From Pseudomonadota bacterium (GTDB taxonomy: Bacteria; Pseudomonadota; Alphaproteobacteria; Rhizobiales; Hyphomicrobiaceae), in the NCBI GenBank assembly GCA_023405815.1, contig JAEXXM010000021.1:1-23151 (forward strand): a stretch of 23,151 nt of DNA, read 5' to 3'. The notes below the pieces were generated by a model that worked only from the letters and a program-made list of their open reading frames with translations, searched no databases and had not been told where the DNA came from. Positions within the stretch are counted from its first letter, which is position 1. The number at the start of each line of letters is the position of its first letter. Positions 15,914 to 23,151 of the stretch are shown here, in pieces. The position numbers and the translations under genes are program-made.

Positions 15914-15983
15914 CGCCGCGGGGGGCAGACCCGCGCGAATCGCTGTAAAAGACCCCTCCCTTGTCAAGGACAGGCGAGCGGAA

Positions 15984-17090
15984 ATGGCGAACCATGGCAT
16001 AACCGTCGATGATGACGCTCCACGGCGGTCAAAGCTCCTTCCCGTGAAGATCCCCGAACGCTCGCGCGTGGCGAAGCCGTTGTTCTGGGGGGAGCCGCCG
16101 CGCGCCAAGGTGCTCGAGATCGTGCGGTTCGTGTCGGAGACGGGTAAGGCTCACCTGCATCCAGAGGTCACGTACTCGACGTTTCCTCCGGGCACCGACA
16201 TCAGGTTCCTGGAGGTGTTCAGCCTGCACGAACGCTTCAAGCACGACATGGAGAGCTGGTGCGTGTGTGCCGCCTGTCCTCACGACTATCCCAAATTCAA
16301 GGACAACGGCATCGTCTGCTGGTTCCCTGCTGAGGGCGTCATCCGCATCGTGGGCGGCGACTGCTACAAGCGGCACGATCCGCTCGGCCACCAGATGGCA
16401 TGGGATCGGTATGCGGCCGACAAGAAAAAGCGCCAGGACGAGACGTATCTATTGGGGTCCCTGCATATCGTGCCACTTCTGCTGCGCGGCCTGGCGGCGG
16501 ACAAGGTGGTCGCCGCCGCCGTCGACAAGCTGCGCGTCGAGGTGATGGCGGCGTTGAAGCGCTACGAGCTCGATCTTGGGCTGCACACGAAGGACGGAAA
16601 GCTGAGGACCGAGAACCGCGTCAGGCAAAAGGCCTACGGCACGAACACAACGCGCATCGTCACGCACAAGGGCCTGCACGCGCAGATTAAGGGCTACAAA
16701 TTTCTCGACCTGCGGATGGACCGCTTCGCCCCGCGCATCGAGGCCATTATCACGGCGCTGCGCAAGATAGATTTCGCGCCACCTTACGAGGAGCGCGTCC
16801 TTTCCATGACGGATGGTGATCGGCGGCGCGTCGCCAGCGAGCTGGGCGGGGCCCTCAAGGGCATCACCAAGCTGCACAATGAGCTTGACGACGTGCGGAA
16901 GTTCATCGCCCACGAGACCAAGGCCACGTTGCGCACGTGGAGCCAGCTTCCGAACGCATCGCTCGGCTTCTTTTTCGAGTTTGATGAAGGCAAAATGCAG
17001 ATCGGCATGTCCGGCCTCAGGAACGACATCATCGCAACCCCTACCATGTGCTACGAGGCGCTGACGCCACTGCCGCCGCTTCGGCGATAG
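15984..17090 (+). CDS. Cys-cluster hypothetical protein, possible partner of the SMC-like ATPase
   Basis: The family is not recognised. From the ATG at 15984 there are 368 residues. An alternative in-frame start lies as far up as 15750, but that extension runs through a GGAT repeat and looks noncoding. The notable part is a metal-site-like cluster: WCVCAACPHDY at 92-102 (C93, C95, C98, H100), then C112, then GGDCYKRH at 124-131 (C127, H131). The middle is basic and helical (VDKLRVEVMAALKRYELDL, about 180-198). The C-terminal third contains a helical segment (GALKGITKLHNELDDVRKFI), then strand-like sequence. No signal peptide or membrane segment is seen. It is convergent with the ATPase gene and 28 bases from it, sharing one hairpin. 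A role with that ATPase is inferred from location only. Confidence 0.7.
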   Translation: MANHGITVDDDAPRRSKLLPVKIPERSRVAKPLFWGEPPRAKVLEIVRFVSETGKAHLHPEVTYSTFPPGTDIRFLEVFSLHERFKHDMESWCVCAACPHDYPKFKDNGIVCWFPAEGVIRIVGGDCYKRHDPLGHQMAWDRYAADKKKRQDETYLLGSLHIVPLLLRGLAADKVVAAAVDKLRVEVMAALKRYELDLGLHTKDGKLRTENRVRQKAYGTNTTRIVTHKGLHAQIKGYKFLDLRMDRFAPRIEAIITALRKIDFAPPYEERVLSMTDGDRRRVASELGGALKGITKLHNELDDVRKFIAHETKATLRTWSQLPNASLGFFFEFDEGKMQIGMSGLRNDIIATPTMCYEALTPLPPLRR

Positions 17091-17129
17091 CCAAAATAGC
17101 GCGCCATGTTGCGCGGAGCTATTTCGGCT
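17089..17129. terminator. Bidirectional hairpin terminator between convergent genes
   Basis: A long imperfect inverted repeat pairs AGCCAAAATAGC-GCGC (17089-17104) with GCGC-gga-GCTATTTCGGCT (17111-17129) around CATGTT. There is one mismatch and a 3-base bulge. It spans the last bases of the TAG stop of the plus-strand gene and the whole stop codon of the minus-strand ATPase. Its A-rich and T-rich arms would lie at the base of the hairpin in either transcript. Confidence 0.6.
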
Positions 17130-19572
17130 TGGCCTTCAGGTTGAGGTTGATCGCCATGCAGGAGCAGCGCAGGGATTCCGGCTTGGGGCCCTTCGGCAGG
17201 ATGGCGATTGGCGACCCGCACGTGTCGCACCAGAACTGCGCCAGCAACGTCTTGAACGCCGCCACTACCGGCACGAAATCGTTCTTCCCGAAATTCGCCC
17301 ACTCGTTGAAGTGAACGGCTTTATTGACAGCCCAATCCTCTTCTCCCTTGTGGGTATTCGCCTCTTTCAGCGCCTGCTTGCGTTTTGCAGCCTCTTCCTT
17401 CTGCGCCTCGTTTTTCCACGAATTTGCGGCGTCGGCGGCCTTGCCGAGCAGCGCGTTCATCTGGCCGATGACGCTCGGCAGCAGGTCGCCGAGGTCGTAG
17501 CTCCCGTCCGCCTTGAAAACGGCTTTGGCGCAGAGATCGTCGGCGATCATGGGCACGACGAACTCGATGTGGTTGCGCAGCATGGCAGCCGCCTCGGATA
17601 TCCGGTTCTTCGCCACGGCGTTGTCGATCTCCACCCAAATCCCGTCGTCGGATTCCACCACCGGGCCGGTCTCGACCGACCAGTTCTGGAACACAAGCGA
17701 TGTCTTCCGGCTGACGAGGCCCGCCTTCTCCATCTGCTTTGCCCAGAGGCGGTCATGTGTCGTGATGATGAACTGCGTGTTGGGAAACTTCTCGCGCAGT
17801 AACTTGCAGAACTGTCGGCGATGGCCGACATCGACCGACATCACAACGTCATCCATCAGCGCGAACGTGAATCGCTCGCCGAGAAGGCGCTTCATGAGGG
17901 CCAGATACAGGCACACGCCCATGCCGTCCTGATGCCCTTCGCTGTGGAACGCGCCCGGCGGGAACATCCCCCGGTCGTAGAAATTGACGTCGAGATCGAG
18001 CTTGCCCGCAGCCGGTGTGAGCTTGGCCGTGAATTGCTCCTCATCGCCTTCGTTGATGAGGCGGTAGAACTCGCAGAAATCCTCCTGCACGTCCTCGTAG
18101 AGCTTGTTGAGCGCCGCCTCCATGACGCGGCAGTAGGTATCGGATGCGACCTTCGCCTGCTCGGCCGCACGCTTGGCCCCTCCAAGCGCCCGCTGAGCCT
18201 TGCGATAATCCTCAATGCGGACTTGCGCCGTCGTGAGGAACGTCTGGGCATCGAGCCGCGCACTTTGATCCGGTTTCGCCTCGATCTTTTCCGTCAGGGC
18301 CTTGAGGGCGCTCGGCACCTCCTTCGGCAGCTCGGACCAACCTTTGGCGAGGCGATCCTTCAGCCCTGTGATGCCGTCGAAAGAGTTCAATGCCGCGCGC
18401 AGTTGCTCGAGATCCCGGCCCCAGCCCGACAGGTGGGCGGCCTGTTCCGCCTGTCCCTCCGCCGTGGCCAGCTTGACGGCCGGGGCCAGAAGGGAAGCAA
18501 TTCGCCCGACCTCACGGCCAAGTTCACCGCCTGATCGCAGCAAAGCTTCGTGCAGCTTACCCGCCTCCTTCGACTTCTCCAGCTTGGCGCGAAGGTGATC
18601 CCGCAGCGCGCCCTCGTCGCCCCATCCGTGATCGCAAAGCGGACATTCGGGCCCGTCCACGAGAGAGAGGCCTTTCTCGATGAGGGTGCGGCGCTGCAAT
18701 GCGCCCAGCAAGGCAGGATCATCTTCCAGCCGCTTCAAGCCTTCCAGTATCTCCACCACCTCTTTCTTACCGACAGCGGCAACTCCGGCGACCGCCTCGG
18801 TGGTGGCCTTTAGCTCGCGAAGCGCGGACTGCTTGTTGAACTCCGGCGCCTTATCGGCTTTCGCCACGCCGTCATCCAGCTTGGTCTTCGCCTCAAGCTT
18901 TTCGAGCGGCGGCAAATCGAGCAGCTTGCGCCGGGGATTAACGGCATCAAGCACGTCGGATGATCCGAACGCCTCGATTTGCAGATGCCGCATCAACGTC
19001 TCGCGGCACTGCTTTACGCTATCCTCCGCGTTGGTCTGTGCACCTTTCAGGCGGTTCTGCGCCGTGTTCAGCGATGCACGGGTATCGCCGATGCCGTCGA
19101 GCTTGAGGATAATCTGGATATCTTGGGACCGTTTGGCGGGCTCGGTGATGATGTACTGGAGTACCTCACGCCGCGAGAGCGTGAATTCAGGATGATCGGC
19201 GACTTCCTTGAAGGCGGCGACGAGGTCAGGATCGTTCGGCTCGATGGTCGGGGTGCGCGGAGCGGATATTTTGCGCGTGATCGTCCCGCTCTTATTCAGC
19301 TTGGGGAAGAATACCTTGAGAGTAACGAAGGCGGCGCCGGGGAAGTTCACCTTGTCGACGTGGGGCCCATGCTCCTTGATGCTGAGTTGCTTCGTTCCTT
19401 TGCCCGACAGGCGGCCGATATCGCCCGTCAGGCCGAACTCGATCGCGTCGATGACGCCGCTCTTGCCCGAACCGTTTGGGCCGGAGATGGCGAAGGTCTT
19501 GCCGGAGAAGTCGATATCGAGTTTGCGGATGCCCCGCACCTCCTCGATATGGGCGCTTTCGAGGGTTATCAT
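17119..19572 (-). CDS. SMC/RecF-like AAA (ABC-type) ATPase with CPLC hook and C-terminal zinc ribbon
   Basis: The 817-residue protein has a complete split ABC ATPase of the SMC/Rad50/RecF type. Walker A is GPNGSGKS at 31-38. A short coiled-coil arm is interrupted by CPLC at 310-313, like a Rad50 zinc hook. A signature-like segment (FHSEGHQDGMGVCLYLALM, 542-560) is followed by Walker B TFALMDD at 569-575, a D-loop SVDVGHR and the switch histidine in ITTHDRLW (H606). About 200 residues follow, ending in a four-cysteine ribbon (C782, C785, C803, C805) after the conserved-looking VHFNEWANFGKNDFVPVV. Proteins of this build occur in anti-phage and anti-plasmid systems. That role is inferred. The ATG overlaps the stop of a 58-codon gene (ATGA), so the two are coupled. 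I cannot match it to a named system. Confidence 0.85.
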   Translation of the reverse strand: MITLESAHIEEVRGIRKLDIDFSGKTFAISGPNGSGKSGVIDAIEFGLTGDIGRLSGKGTKQLSIKEHGPHVDKVNFPGAAFVTLKVFFPKLNKSGTITRKISAPRTPTIEPNDPDLVAAFKEVADHPEFTLSRREVLQYIITEPAKRSQDIQIILKLDGIGDTRASLNTAQNRLKGAQTNAEDSVKQCRETLMRHLQIEAFGSSDVLDAVNPRRKLLDLPPLEKLEAKTKLDDGVAKADKAPEFNKQSALRELKATTEAVAGVAAVGKKEVVEILEGLKRLEDDPALLGALQRRTLIEKGLSLVDGPECPLCDHGWGDEGALRDHLRAKLEKSKEAGKLHEALLRSGGELGREVGRIASLLAPAVKLATAEGQAEQAAHLSGWGRDLEQLRAALNSFDGITGLKDRLAKGWSELPKEVPSALKALTEKIEAKPDQSARLDAQTFLTTAQVRIEDYRKAQRALGGAKRAAEQAKVASDTYCRVMEAALNKLYEDVQEDFCEFYRLINEGDEEQFTAKLTPAAGKLDLDVNFYDRGMFPPGAFHSEGHQDGMGVCLYLALMKRLLGERFTFALMDDVVMSVDVGHRRQFCKLLREKFPNTQFIITTHDRLWAKQMEKAGLVSRKTSLVFQNWSVETGPVVESDDGIWVEIDNAVAKNRISEAAAMLRNHIEFVVPMIADDLCAKAVFKADGSYDLGDLLPSVIGQMNALLGKAADAANSWKNEAQKEEAAKRKQALKEANTHKGEEDWAVNKAVHFNEWANFGKNDFVPVVAAFKTLLAQFWCDTCGSPIAILPKGPKPESLRCSCMAINLNLKAKPK

Positions 19573-19745
19573 TTCACCTCCTTGTCAGAAAGCGAGGTGA
19601 AAATCCCAACCAGCTCATCGACCTTCGGCTTGCTGCCTTTGTCCAGTAGCGACCGCAATTGGTCGACAACGTGGAGCTCAACGTCACCGCTCTGGGTAAG
19701 TGCTGTGAGAAATTCTTCAGCGATTTTGTCCTGCAATGTGGACAT
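19569..19745 (-). CDS. 58-residue protein coupled to the SMC-like ATPase
   Basis: A short gene that automatic calling easily misses. The ATG at 19745 follows an excellent AAGGGAG ribosome binding site at a 6-base distance. The frame ends in TGA overlapping the ATPase start (ATGA). The product begins MSTLQDKIAEEFLTALTQSG, is predicted almost wholly helical and charged, and ends DKEVK; it has no cysteine or membrane segment. Overlap and stoichiometric coupling suggest a small subunit or regulator of the ATPase, for example an antitoxin-like or adaptor protein. No family is recognised, but the start signal and overlap make it very likely to be real. Confidence 0.8.
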   Translation of the reverse strand: MSTLQDKIAEEFLTALTQSGDVELHVVDQLRSLLDKGSKPKVDELVGIFTSLSDKEVK

Positions 19746-20065
19746 GACTTTCTCCCTTTGCCGGACAGCGCAATTGCCATCTGGCGCAACAATCGGCCTT
19801 TACGTGGCTACGCGCGCCGCGAAACGGATGCAAGGCCCGTGGGCGCACAGCGCTCCCCATCTGAAATCGCGCGGCAATATGGAGTTTCGAGCGCGAGCCT
19901 TGCCCAGAAAACCGAATCGGCCTTAGCCTAACACCAAGGGAACGGGCACCTTCGACCTATCGCCGGGTCAAACGCCCTCTGCATCCATTCTCCGCACATC
20001 CTGCATCTCACCCTGCGGGCTGCTGTGTAATCGGCGATCAGCTAGGCCCGCCCAGGAGGATGCTC
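19746..20065. other. Divergent intergenic region
   Basis: These 320 bases lie between the start of the 58-residue/ATPase operon (leftward) and the start of the 265-residue gene (rightward). They should hold both promoters. No clear operator repeat or strong -35/-10 pair was identified, and no supportable gene lies within. Confidence 0.5.
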
Positions 20066-20863
20066 ATGTTCGTGCTCAGCCTTTCCGTATCTTCATCCAC
20101 CCTCGCGCAGATCAAGGCAGAACTCACCAGAGGCCTCCCGCTGGTCAAGTCATCCCATCGCGTCGAAGCGTTGGGACGAGGGTTCAGGTTTCAGATCTAT
20201 GCGGCGCTGCTGGCCGCATCGCAGTCGGCAACGCCACCCGTCGTTACTGTGGATGGGGCGCTGTTTTCGGCCTATCTCAAGGAGCACGGCTTCGAGGTCG
20301 AGCCAAAGCATCTCTACCGGGCTTGCGCGCGCATTGCGATCCAAGGCGTTCTTGATAAGGAGCCGCGCTTGCATTTTCACGGCATCGGTTTCGAGAGGCC
20401 GCACCGCAATCGCGATGGCTCGCGGAAGACTCCACAGGAGCAATATACGGAGTTCCTCGCGCTCCGGGAGGCATGCCTTGGGCCGAAGGCCGCCGAGGCG
20501 TTCCTGCGGGCCTTGGCATTTCTCGCACGGGTCCCGAGAACGAAAACGATCCGTTCCGGCACCAGCAGTTATCGCCTCAAGCATATCGCCGAGAACTACA
20601 GATGCACCTACCCCGAGGGTGCGCCGCTGGGGCCCGACTATGTACCAAACGGCATGTTGATCGCGGCAGCGCTGCACATAGGGTTCAAGCACAAGCTTCA
20701 TATTGATGAACTCGGCTACGACACGCTGAACCCTACCTTCAACATGTCGAAGGTCGTTGTCGACGACCTCGACACCGAGATCCGCCCACGTGGCGGGTTT
20801 GCACGGGACCGCGCGCGCAAACAGCTCATGCGCGAGGCGCGAACGCGGGTGGCACCGTTCTAA
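20066..20863 (+). CDS. Hypothetical protein, 265 residues
   Basis: The function is not recognised. An AGGAGG ribosome binding site ends directly at an upstream ATG (20060), so the ATG at 20066, 6 bases further on, is the better start. The product begins MFVLSLSVSSSTLAQIKAEL. It has helical N-terminal sequence (FRFQIYAALLAASQSA). The C-terminal region runs GTSSYRLKHIAENY, then YVPNGMLIAAALHIGFKHKL, then NPTFNMSKV. Similar 'SYxLKHxAE ... YVxNGxxIAAALHxGF' strings are familiar from uncharacterised proteins on plasmids and elements, from memory only. The tail is basic (RDRARKQLMREARTR), which may contact nucleic acid. It is transcribed away from the ATPase operon. Confidence 0.75.
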   Translation: MFVLSLSVSSSTLAQIKAELTRGLPLVKSSHRVEALGRGFRFQIYAALLAASQSATPPVVTVDGALFSAYLKEHGFEVEPKHLYRACARIAIQGVLDKEPRLHFHGIGFERPHRNRDGSRKTPQEQYTEFLALREACLGPKAAEAFLRALAFLARVPRTKTIRSGTSSYRLKHIAENYRCTYPEGAPLGPDYVPNGMLIAAALHIGFKHKLHIDELGYDTLNPTFNMSKVVVDDLDTEIRPRGGFARDRARKQLMREARTRVAPF

Positions 20864-21017
20864 GCGCATATAGCCTAGCGCGAGCAGCTTGTAGAGCGCG
20901 ACAAGCCGTTCTACTCATGGCCGACGCCAGGCATTCACAATAAGGGAACCGTGCTCTAGATCGCGGAGCGGCGTATTCCCAAGGGCATTGCAACTGGCAG
21001 CAAAAATAGAGCATCGC

Positions 21018-21809
21018 ATGTCTGGCAGCACCAACGCCGACGAGCGTGTCAAAGGGGAATGCCCACTGTGCGGTCGAGACAAATGGGCCGACGTGCGAGG
21101 CGAGGTAAAGAGCCAGTACGAAGACGAAAGGTCGGGCGTTTTCGGAGGCGACACGTATCGGCTCTTAGAGTGTCGCGGCTGCAATACGGTGTACTATCAG
21201 CACGAGTCCTTTTTCTCCGAGGACGTAGAACAGGATTACGACGGCCAGCTCACGCCGGTCGCGAGATTCAAATACTACCCGTCGCTTTCGAAGCGAGAGC
21301 CATCTAAATGGTTTGGCAGTTGGTTTTTCGCAGCGGAGAGCGATTTATACCGGCTTGTCGAGAGCCTCTACACTGCAATCGATAACGATCTCCTCATTCT
21401 CGCGGCTAGCGGCGTACGTACAGCGTTCGACGTCGCTGTGTCGAAGCTGGGGATCGATCCTGCTATATCGTTCGAAGAGAAGATTGGTGCGCTGAAGGCT
21501 CAGGGTCGGATCGGAACCTACGAAGAATCTGACCTCACGACCATGGTAGAGGCGGGAAACGCCGCCATGCATCGCGGATGGCAGCCTACGCTCGAGCAGG
21601 TCGACACCATGATGACTACGCTCGAACGGTTCATTCACAACTCGTTCGTGCACGAGGAGCAGACTGCCAAGCTAAAGGCGAAAGTGCCTCCTAAGCAGCG
21701 CCGGATCAATAAGAGGGAAAAGAAAGACGACGAGGCACCGTCAAGCGTGACCCTCCAATCTGGGCAGACACAAGGAGACGACGGAGCCCCGACGAACGGC
21801 GCTAGCTAA
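21018..21809 (+). CDS. Zinc-ribbon DUF4145-like protein
   Basis: From the ATG at 21018 there are 263 residues; a TTG ten codons upstream is an unlikely alternative. The N-terminus carries a zinc ribbon (CPLC at 15-18 with CRGC at 52-55). A helical DUF4145-like domain follows at about 105-205, including LLILAASGVRTAFDVAVSKL, then FEEKIGALKAQGRI, then MVEAGNAAMHRGWQPT. The last 55 residues are a charged, disordered-looking tail. DUF4145 domains occur in restriction and defence gene clusters, and their biochemical role is unknown. About 150 bases separate it from the 265-residue gene, with no obvious terminator, so the two could share a transcript. The start has no strong ribosome binding site. 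Confidence 0.75.
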   Translation: MSGSTNADERVKGECPLCGRDKWADVRGEVKSQYEDERSGVFGGDTYRLLECRGCNTVYYQHESFFSEDVEQDYDGQLTPVARFKYYPSLSKREPSKWFGSWFFAAESDLYRLVESLYTAIDNDLLILAASGVRTAFDVAVSKLGIDPAISFEEKIGALKAQGRIGTYEESDLTTMVEAGNAAMHRGWQPTLEQVDTMMTTLERFIHNSFVHEEQTAKLKAKVPPKQRRINKREKKDDEAPSSVTLQSGQTQGDDGAPTNGAS

Positions 21810-22224
21810 GCGCCCATACTATCAAGGGGCGGAGTGTGTCTGCCTTACCCTCGGTCCCACCCTGGCGGCGACGAAACCTGCGGTCCGCTGATGGAGACTG
21901 AACGCATTAGCCTCGCAAATCAAAGATCGGGTAAGGTCGGCAAGCCGAACAAAGCGAATTTGATGCGGGCGTCCAGCAATCCGAACTTAACTTGATGGAC
22001 GCGACGGCTACTCAACCTTCCGAAGCAGACCTCTTCTGGTTCACGTCGCCGGAGCAAGCGCAGTCGTGCGTCCACTTCCGCTAATGGGACAGACCGACAA
22101 GACAGCTCGTTGGCAGACGTAAGCCGGCAGGGGTCAGATACCAGTCTTTGGAAAGCTGGTGCTTGGAGTCAGAAGCGGTCATGCGCAGCCACGGAACGCA
22201 AGTCTGACCACGTTCGGCTGAGGA
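21810..22224. other. Noncoding region before the truncated terminal gene
   Basis: About 415 bases with no supportable gene, no clear hairpin terminator and no recognisable insertion-sequence end. The sequence looks like unconstrained accessory DNA. Confidence 0.4.
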
Positions 22225-22929
22225 TTAGGGCGTTTGGAAGGACTTGATCAGGTCGTCTTGCGCGGCTTTCTCGCGTGCCTTGTTGGCGCGAAAGGCCTCG
22301 AGTGCGGCATCGCGTGCACGCTGGCGCTTATCTGCTTCTGCGTGAAGCAGAGGCTGTAGGTGCTCTTTGAAGCGCGTGAAGGCGCCCGCCCTCAGGCCGA
22401 GGTTGGTATAAATGATAAAGGGTGCGGTTTCGTCCGCGGCATAGCTCGGCTGAAGGCTGCCGTCGAACCATCCCTTCTTTTTGATGGCCGTGACGTACGC
22501 CACGACGGCCAGGTCGCGTTTTTCATCGACCCAGGTTGCATGGACTTGAACGCGTTTCAAATCCTGATTGAGCGCACTGGCCGCGCCTTCGGCGAGCGTT
22601 GTCGTGAAGCGATTGTCGGACTGTAGCGTCTCGATGATTTGCGGCCAGACATCGGCAAGCTCGCTATGGGGAACGTAAATCGAGATGAGCCCTTCCTCTC
22701 CGAAGACAAGGCACATCTGTCGCGGCTTGCCGCCCATGTCGGTTTCGTAGGCGGCTATGGCGCGATGACGGTCGATGTTGTCGGCGATCATCCGCTGCTG
22801 CCAGTTGCGGTATCGGTCGTCGGGGAGCGTGGTGAACCAGTCCGATGGGCTCTGCGAGATGACTTCGAGCAGCGGTACTTTGCCAGTGAAGTTGCCGATG
22901 CCCGTGCTCGACGGTGAACTCGCGCGCAT
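22225..22929 (-). CDS. Hypothetical protein, probably truncated at its N-terminus by a join near 22895
   Basis: The C-terminal part looks like a genuine soluble protein. It runs WQQRMIADNIDRHRAIAAYE, then QMCLVFGEEGLISIYVPHSE, then VQVHATWVDEKRDLAVVAYV, and ends in a charged helix (DKRQRARDAALEAFRANKAR). The first dozen or so residues (MRASSPSST...) are antisense to the GH1-coding frame, so the listed start is probably an artefact of a join near 22895 and the true N-terminus is missing. No family is recognised. There is no signal peptide or membrane segment in what remains. Confidence 0.55.
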   Translation of the reverse strand: MRASSPSSTGIGNFTGKVPLLEVISQSPSDWFTTLPDDRYRNWQQRMIADNIDRHRAIAAYETDMGGKPRQMCLVFGEEGLISIYVPHSELADVWPQIIETLQSDNRFTTTLAEGAASALNQDLKRVQVHATWVDEKRDLAVVAYVTAIKKKGWFDGSLQPSYAADETAPFIIYTNLGLRAGAFTRFKEHLQPLLHAEADKRQRARDAALEAFRANKAREKAAQDDLIKSFQTP

Positions 22930-23151
22930 CGCGGCGTCGATCGACTTCTACGGCATCAACTTCTACAACCCGACGACGGTGACCGTCGCCGATCCGGCGG
23001 GACCACTGCCGTTCGAGATCGTGCCGACGCCCGGGGCGCCCGTCACCGGTTTCGGCCCGGAGTGGCCGATCGTGCCCGAGGCGCTCCGCGATCTGCTCAT
23101 CGACCTCCATCGCCGGCATCCGCACATGCCGCCGGTGATCATCGGCGAGAA
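22898..23151 (+). CDS. Glycoside hydrolase family 1 (beta-glucosidase-like) fragment, truncated at both ends
   Basis: The plus-strand frame reads VLDGELARIAASIDFYGINF, then YNPTTV, then GFGPEWPIVPEALRDLLIDL, then MPPVIIGE at the window edge. IDFYGINFYNP is the GH1 region just after the middle of the barrel. WPIVPEALRDLL is the usual segment before the nucleophile motif, and the last complete codon (23147-23149) would be the catalytic nucleophile Glu of the (T/G)ENG motif. About two-thirds of the enzyme upstream is absent: left of about 22895 the sequence belongs to an unrelated minus-strand gene. Codon use is very rich in C/G at third positions and the sequence resembles actinobacterial enzymes, unlike the rest of the window. 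Confidence 0.8.
   Translation, partial: MPVLDGELARIAASIDFYGINFYNPTTVTVADPAGPLPFEIVPTPGAPVTGFGPEWPIVPEALRDLLIDLHRRHPHMPPVIIGE

Noticed and set aside
22125..22160. A GGGGTCAG-like string suggestive of REP or transposon-end sequence
   Set aside because: No matching inverted copy and no transposase frame nearby.

Overview
The window looks like part of an alphaproteobacterial (probably Hyphomicrobiales) integrative conjugative element or conjugative plasmid. The inference rests on high GC content, the trb-type mating-pair-formation gene order with its family signatures, and the companion set ArdC / DUF2958 / long ParB / Toprim protein / DUF2493. No rRNA, tRNA, CRISPR array or insertion sequence was recognised.

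Region 1 (1-8427, all on the minus strand, transcribed leftward): the conjugation block traG - copG-like - trbB - trbC - trbD - trbE - trbJ - trbL. Genes overlap or abut by a few bases, as in one long operon. trbL runs off the left edge. No convincing trbK lies between trbJ and trbL, and no relaxase gene lies upstream of traG.

Region 2 (8699-14734, minus strand): the element maintenance block. In transcription order it is ArdC-like antirestriction/metallopeptidase, DUF2958, a long ParB-family protein, a possible 30-codon leader ORF, a Toprim primase-like protein and a DUF2493 protein. The Toprim frame has no stop codon before DUF2493. The ardC and parB genes share a nested-hairpin leader that ends exactly at the ribosome binding site. 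DUF2493 has a leader of the same architecture but different sequence.

Region 3 (14735-15369): noncoding, with two strong GC-rich inverted repeats; perhaps a promoter or transfer-origin region.

Region 4 (15370-22900): accessory cargo of mostly unrecognised genes. The centrepiece is a two-gene leftward operon: a 58-residue protein, then an 817-residue SMC/RecF-like ABC ATPase with a CPLC hook motif and a C-terminal zinc ribbon. It is convergent with a 368-residue Cys-cluster protein, and the two share a hairpin that spans both stop codons. A 115-residue protein, a 265-residue protein and a zinc-ribbon DUF4145-like protein flank them. This is the best candidate for an undescribed, probably anti-phage or anti-plasmid, system.

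Region 5 (about 22895-23151): an abrupt change to a 5'-truncated glycoside hydrolase family 1 fragment of actinobacterial flavour, on the plus strand. This suggests either a recombination scar or a chimeric assembly join.
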